Origin: DASWIV01 sp036397475
GTDB lineage: Bacteria > JAJVIF01 > JAPKYR01
Direction of reading: 5' to 3'
Length of the DNA: 7,483 nucleotides
Assembly (NCBI GenBank): GCA_036397475.1
Contig: DASWIV010000081.1
Location: forward strand, 1 to 7,483
A program made the translations under genes and the position numbers. Positions within the stretch are counted from its first letter, which is position 1, and every line of letters begins with the position of its first letter. The notes under the pieces were generated by a model. It was not told where the DNA came from. It made no database searches and saw only the letters and a list, made by a program, of their open reading frames with translations. Of this stretch, positions 4,655-7,483 are shown piece after piece.

Positions 4655-6763
4655 CTAATTCTCTGAAATTTCATATATCTCAAGATATTCACCTGAATCG
4701 ATTATCCCGAGTATTCCTTTATTTTCGAAATCAGGTATTGAGGATAAAAATCGTATCATCGCATTCAAACTATCCACGCGATAGGGCTGGAGGTCCACCA
4801 CCCAGGCAGGTTTGCCATCAAGCTCGACAGGCCTGGCGCCCATCGATCTAATCAGTCCAATAAATGCATCCAGTGTGCCCCCGTATTTTTCGGCAAGCTC
4901 TGACATTGCGTCCTGGAGTAACACGCTTTTGCCGTCATCGTCGACCTCCCGGGATAATCCCCAGTTAATATAAATGCACGACATTTTCCTTGGACGCGAA
5001 ATCAGGATATACCTGACATTAGATTCCCTGAGTATTTCAACCGCCTGTGCAGGCGATGTGTCGATGGCAAGGATTTTGTCGGGAGGATAGACAAATGGCA
5101 CTTCAAGGCGGTACACCCTTAAAATGAAGGTGCAAATTCCATTTCCTTCCTGACCGAGTTCATTCGCGGTTGAAAAAATCTCAGAATCGCGTGCGATAGC
5201 ATTATCATATTCATCACGGGACATTTTTCCCGTCAGGAACGGCCGTGCTTTCAGAAGTTCACTTTTCATAAGCGCGAATTGAAGAAACAGTGGCAGGGAA
5301 ACCAGAAGGACAATTACCCAACTTGCAATCCCGGATCGAAGAAACCGGTTTATCCGTGGCGGGAAATCAGAATCTCTATCCGGCGGGTTTCCCAGGAAAT
5401 CTGCGATCAGCCACATCGCCAGGATCGTGAAATGAATGAAGTACCTGACCTTCGCATTCATAATGAAAAAAGCCGGGATAAAAAATAACGCGAGCCAGAA
5501 ATACGCGAGACGGCTGGTCCGCTTTTTCAGAAGAAACAATCCGGCAATCGGTGCAACCGGAAGCAGCCAGGTCTCGAAACGTGCCGGGGTAACCAGGAAA
5601 GACAAACTGTCAACGTGATTCAGGAATGCAAGTTTAAACGGGTAGAGAATAAAATTCAGGAAAGTTACAGGAATGCCCAGATTTTTCCATGTATTGAAAT
5701 CGTCGGCGATAAGCACATCGCTTCCTCCGAAATAGTCCCGCAGGAACGGAAAAAACATATTCCCGGCAGCAGTTAAATTTCTCAAATACCATGGGGATGC
5801 GGCGAGGAATAAAACCAGGATGCACAAAATGGATCTTGATGTAATCGAGCGGTCCCTGGATACGAGACTCAGCCAGACAAGATGGGTGGTTGCAAGAAAC
5901 ACAAGTGGCAACGCAGAATATTTCGAAGCTGCGCCGATACCCAGTAATAATCCTGCAATAATTAATCCGTAGCCGGTCTCGTCCTTCCCATCGAGCCAGT
6001 CGAAATAATAAAAAATTCCGGTAACAACAAAGAAAGCAACTATCCCATCGATATATCCCGAATACGCGAGCTGGTACCATTGATACAACCCGCAGACCAG
6101 TGCGGCGAGAATCCATCCCGACAAGGGCTTGCCGCGCCTCGCGCAAAAATCCACCATTATGAGTATGAAAATCAGCTGAATGAACCAGAACGAAAAATTT
6201 CCCGCTTCCGGCCCGCTCTTCCCCGCGTGATCGAAGGCCGACATCACCAGCATCTCTACAGATTGCGGGTAATAACTGTAGCCATTCTGGGGCAGAATAA
6301 AAATCTTTCCGGCGACCAGGTAATTCTTTAAAAACAGATAATGCTGCATTTCGCAGTCGGGATTATAGTAAGGCGCCAATGCCCCAATAAGCATCGCTGC
6401 CTGGAATATAAGCATAAGCCAAATAAGAACAATTGAATATTTATCCCGGGGAATCCAAAGGCTGAACGACACCTTCGGAAATAACCTGTCTCTTCCCGAA
6501 CGCGCCCTGGAGATTAAAGTTATTGCAAAAAAAATAACGGGAAATGCAAAAGTGATGGGAGTCAGGAATCTCAGAAGCCCGGATAGCCCGAGAAGTGTAA
6601 CGCAGAAAGAATATATTGCGAAAACAGTCGCGATACCGGTAAGGATGCAGCCCGGGGACGGCGTGCGCTTTCCGGATAAAGTAAATCCGAAAAATATCCC
6701 GGTAACGACCACAGGAAGCAATCCAAGCGAAAATCCGATTATGGGAATCAGGATATCAGGCAT
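4655..6763 (-). CDS. GT-C type integral membrane glycosyltransferase-like protein
   Basis: 702 residues, complete, starting MPDILIPIIGF. About 13-14 hydrophobic segments cover residues 4-496 (for example 4-29, 109-131, 190-206, 236-254, 267-300, 311-325, 398-456, 478-496). A soluble domain of about 205 residues follows. The first long external loop has ALAPYYNPDCEMQHYLFLKN (128-147) with an acidic Asp136-x-Glu138 motif, then YYPQSVEML (164-172). SPWYLRN-TAAGN-FFPF lies at 323-340. These fit the ArnT/PMT-like GT-C superfamily, in which a lipid-phosphate-linked sugar is transferred on the periplasmic face. The donor and acceptor cannot be read from sequence. In the C-terminal domain, YRLEVP-PP (551-561) and a VRYILISR strand (583-590) are shared with the upstream paralogue. 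Shine-Dalgarno AAGGG lies 3 bases before the ATG, within an inverted repeat. The gene ends convergently 9 bases from the carrier gene. Confidence 0.82.
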   Translation of the reverse strand: MPDILIPIIGFSLGLLPVVVTGIFFGFTLSGKRTPSPGCILTGIATVFAIYSFCVTLLGLSGLLRFLTPITFAFPVIFFAITLISRARSGRDRLFPKVSFSLWIPRDKYSIVLIWLMLIFQAAMLIGALAPYYNPDCEMQHYLFLKNYLVAGKIFILPQNGYSYYPQSVEMLVMSAFDHAGKSGPEAGNFSFWFIQLIFILIMVDFCARRGKPLSGWILAALVCGLYQWYQLAYSGYIDGIVAFFVVTGIFYYFDWLDGKDETGYGLIIAGLLLGIGAASKYSALPLVFLATTHLVWLSLVSRDRSITSRSILCILVLFLAASPWYLRNLTAAGNMFFPFLRDYFGGSDVLIADDFNTWKNLGIPVTFLNFILYPFKLAFLNHVDSLSFLVTPARFETWLLPVAPIAGLFLLKKRTSRLAYFWLALFFIPAFFIMNAKVRYFIHFTILAMWLIADFLGNPPDRDSDFPPRINRFLRSGIASWVIVLLVSLPLFLQFALMKSELLKARPFLTGKMSRDEYDNAIARDSEIFSTANELGQEGNGICTFILRVYRLEVPFVYPPDKILAIDTSPAQAVEILRESNVRYILISRPRKMSCIYINWGLSREVDDDGKSVLLQDAMSELAEKYGGTLDAFIGLIRSMGARPVELDGKPAWVVDLQPYRVDSLNAMIRFLSSIPDFENKGILGIIDSGEYLEIYEISEN

Positions 6764-6767
6764 TTTC

Positions 6768-6786
6768 CCTTACCACTAAGGTAAGG
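6768..6786 (-). promoter_or_regulatory. Hairpin sequestering the ribosome binding site of the downstream GT-C gene (translational coupling)
   Basis: Read on the minus strand, CCTTACC (6786-6780), loop TTAGT, then GGTAAGG (6774-6768) is a perfect 7-bp inverted repeat. The 5' arm and loop contain the last codons and the TAG stop (6778-6776) of the upstream paralogue. The 3' arm contains the AAGG of the Shine-Dalgarno that serves the ATG at 6763-6761. A ribosome finishing the upstream gene would open the stem and free the site. The pairing is seen directly; the coupling function is inference. Confidence 0.55.
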
Positions 6787-7483
6787 TTATCGCATAAAGC
6801 TCCCATTCGCCAGTCTGTGAAATAATCTGCAATATTTGATTCGATGTCAGAGTGTCGAACTCGGATAAAAAATAAAGGATATTTTCTGCACGTGGATTTC
6901 TGAATCGGTCGAGATCAATTCGCCAGTATATGACATTGTTTTCCACGGTCCGCTGGCCACCCAGGTGCGTGAGTAGTTCCCGGGCAAGATCGCGCGACAA
7001 TCCCTGTTCGGAAGCAGCGTCGAGCATTTCTCCTTCGATAAATTCAGTTTCCCCGTCCGGCTTTGCCGGCCTGCTCAGAACCCACGTAAGCAGCTCGCCT
7101 GCCATTCGGATTCTATTTTCAACCATTAGATATTTTACTTTCTCAGATTTCAGTTTCTCTATCGCCGTAGCCGGCGATTCGAGTTGTGCAAATATTTCGG
7201 ATGGGGGAAATATCCAGGGGACTTCAAGACGATATGTACGAAGTCCGAATACGCATATTTTATTTTCATCGGATGCGACCTCGTTCGCCTTGTTGAATAC
7301 TTCGACACTCGGCCACATTGATAATTCGTACTCGTCGCGGTCCATGATACCCGTGATGTAGGGCATTCGTTCGCGCATGTGATTTTTGACCAGGTCGAAT
7401 TGTGTCACGAACGGGATGAGGATTATTATGAAAACAATCCATGCAGTTAACGATTTCTTCAGTTTATTTTCTTTAAAAAGTTC
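6776..7483 (-). CDS. Second GT-C type membrane protein, C-terminal 235 residues (5' end outside window)
   Basis: The frame is open from the right window edge (first residues ELFKENKLKK) to TAG at 6778-6776, so the start is beyond the window. An internal GTG at 7408-7406 could be mistaken for a start, but the frame continues upstream through a hydrophobic segment. That segment (about residues 12-27, LTAWIVFIIILIPFV) matches the last membrane span of the neighbour, and the rest is a soluble C-terminal domain. Residues 47-120 align without gaps to 514-587 of the downstream protein with 34 of 74 identities (hand count), including RDEY, YRLEVP and PP. The two genes are therefore tandem paralogues with presumably related sugar-transfer roles. 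Divergence is high, so the duplication is old or the copies were acquired separately. The catalytic loop is not visible, so activity cannot be judged. Confidence 0.85.
   Translation of the reverse strand, partial: ELFKENKLKKSLTAWIVFIIILIPFVTQFDLVKNHMRERMPYITGIMDRDEYELSMWPSVEVFNKANEVASDENKICVFGLRTYRLEVPWIFPPSEIFAQLESPATAIEKLKSEKVKYLMVENRIRMAGELLTWVLSRPAKPDGETEFIEGEMLDAASEQGLSRDLARELLTHLGGQRTVENNVIYWRIDLDRFRNPRAENILYFLSEFDTLTSNQILQIISQTGEWELYAITLP

Noticed and set aside
4675..4688. Inverted repeat ATATCT-CA-AGATAT near the convergent junction
   Set aside because: It is AT-only apart from one pair per arm, has a 2-base loop, and lies within codons for the conserved-looking C-terminus of the GT-C protein. 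Chance is the simplest explanation.
6930..7361. Plus-strand open frame of 143 codons opposite the second GT-C gene
   Set aside because: It is Ser/Arg-rich without motifs and antisense to a domain conserved between two paralogues.
7406..7408. GTG as start of the right-hand minus-strand gene
   Set aside because: The frame continues upstream to the window edge through a membrane span that aligns with the last span of the neighbouring paralogue.

Overview
The window looks like a bacterial chromosome fragment from a heterotroph that oxidises branched-chain acids. Composition is moderate in GC and patchy: by hand count 40/60 G+C at 1501-1560 but 18/60 at 481-540. Genes are tightly packed. No tRNA, rRNA, CRISPR array or insertion sequence is visible. 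I cannot name the phylum. The split acyl-CoA carboxylase, the pilin-like secreted protein and the GC-rich intergenic palindromes would fit an uncultured Gram-negative-type lineage, but that is inference.

Region 1 (1-4645, plus strand) is one co-directional cluster. It holds the 3' end of a methylcrotonoyl-CoA carboxylase-type carboxyltransferase (beta) subunit, a small membrane-anchored pseudopilin-like protein, a 69-residue zinc-ribbon protein, a LiuC/AtuE-type enoyl-CoA hydratase, orotate phosphoribosyltransferase (PyrE), a biotin carboxylase subunit, and a separate biotin carboxyl carrier subunit. The carboxyltransferase, biotin carboxylase and carrier together would make a three-gene methylcrotonoyl-CoA carboxylase. 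The hydratase would take its product, 3-methylglutaconyl-CoA, to HMG-CoA. This is the middle of leucine (or acyclic isoprenoid) catabolism. The acyl-CoA dehydrogenase and HMG-CoA lyase steps are not in the window. PyrE, the pilin-like protein and the zinc ribbon have no obvious part in that pathway, so the cluster is functionally mixed. Most junctions are very short: a 4-base ATGA overlap, 8 bases and 10 bases. The exception is a 67-base gap before pyrE filled by a GC-rich palindromic element.

Region 2 (4655-7483, minus strand) converges on region 1 with only 9 bases between the stop codons. It contains two tandem paralogous multi-membrane-span proteins of the GT-C glycosyltransferase type. 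One is complete (702 residues) and one is cut by the window edge (235 residues seen). They share a conserved soluble C-terminal domain (34 of 74 identical positions in an ungapped block, hand-counted). Their 12-base junction carries a perfect 7-bp inverted repeat that pairs the end of the upstream gene with the Shine-Dalgarno of the downstream gene, which suggests translational coupling.

Nothing here is clearly an undescribed defence or mobile system. The observations most worth a second look are the coupling hairpin, the palindromic element before pyrE, the pilin-like protein without a prepilin peptidase site, and the zinc-ribbon/hydratase junction.
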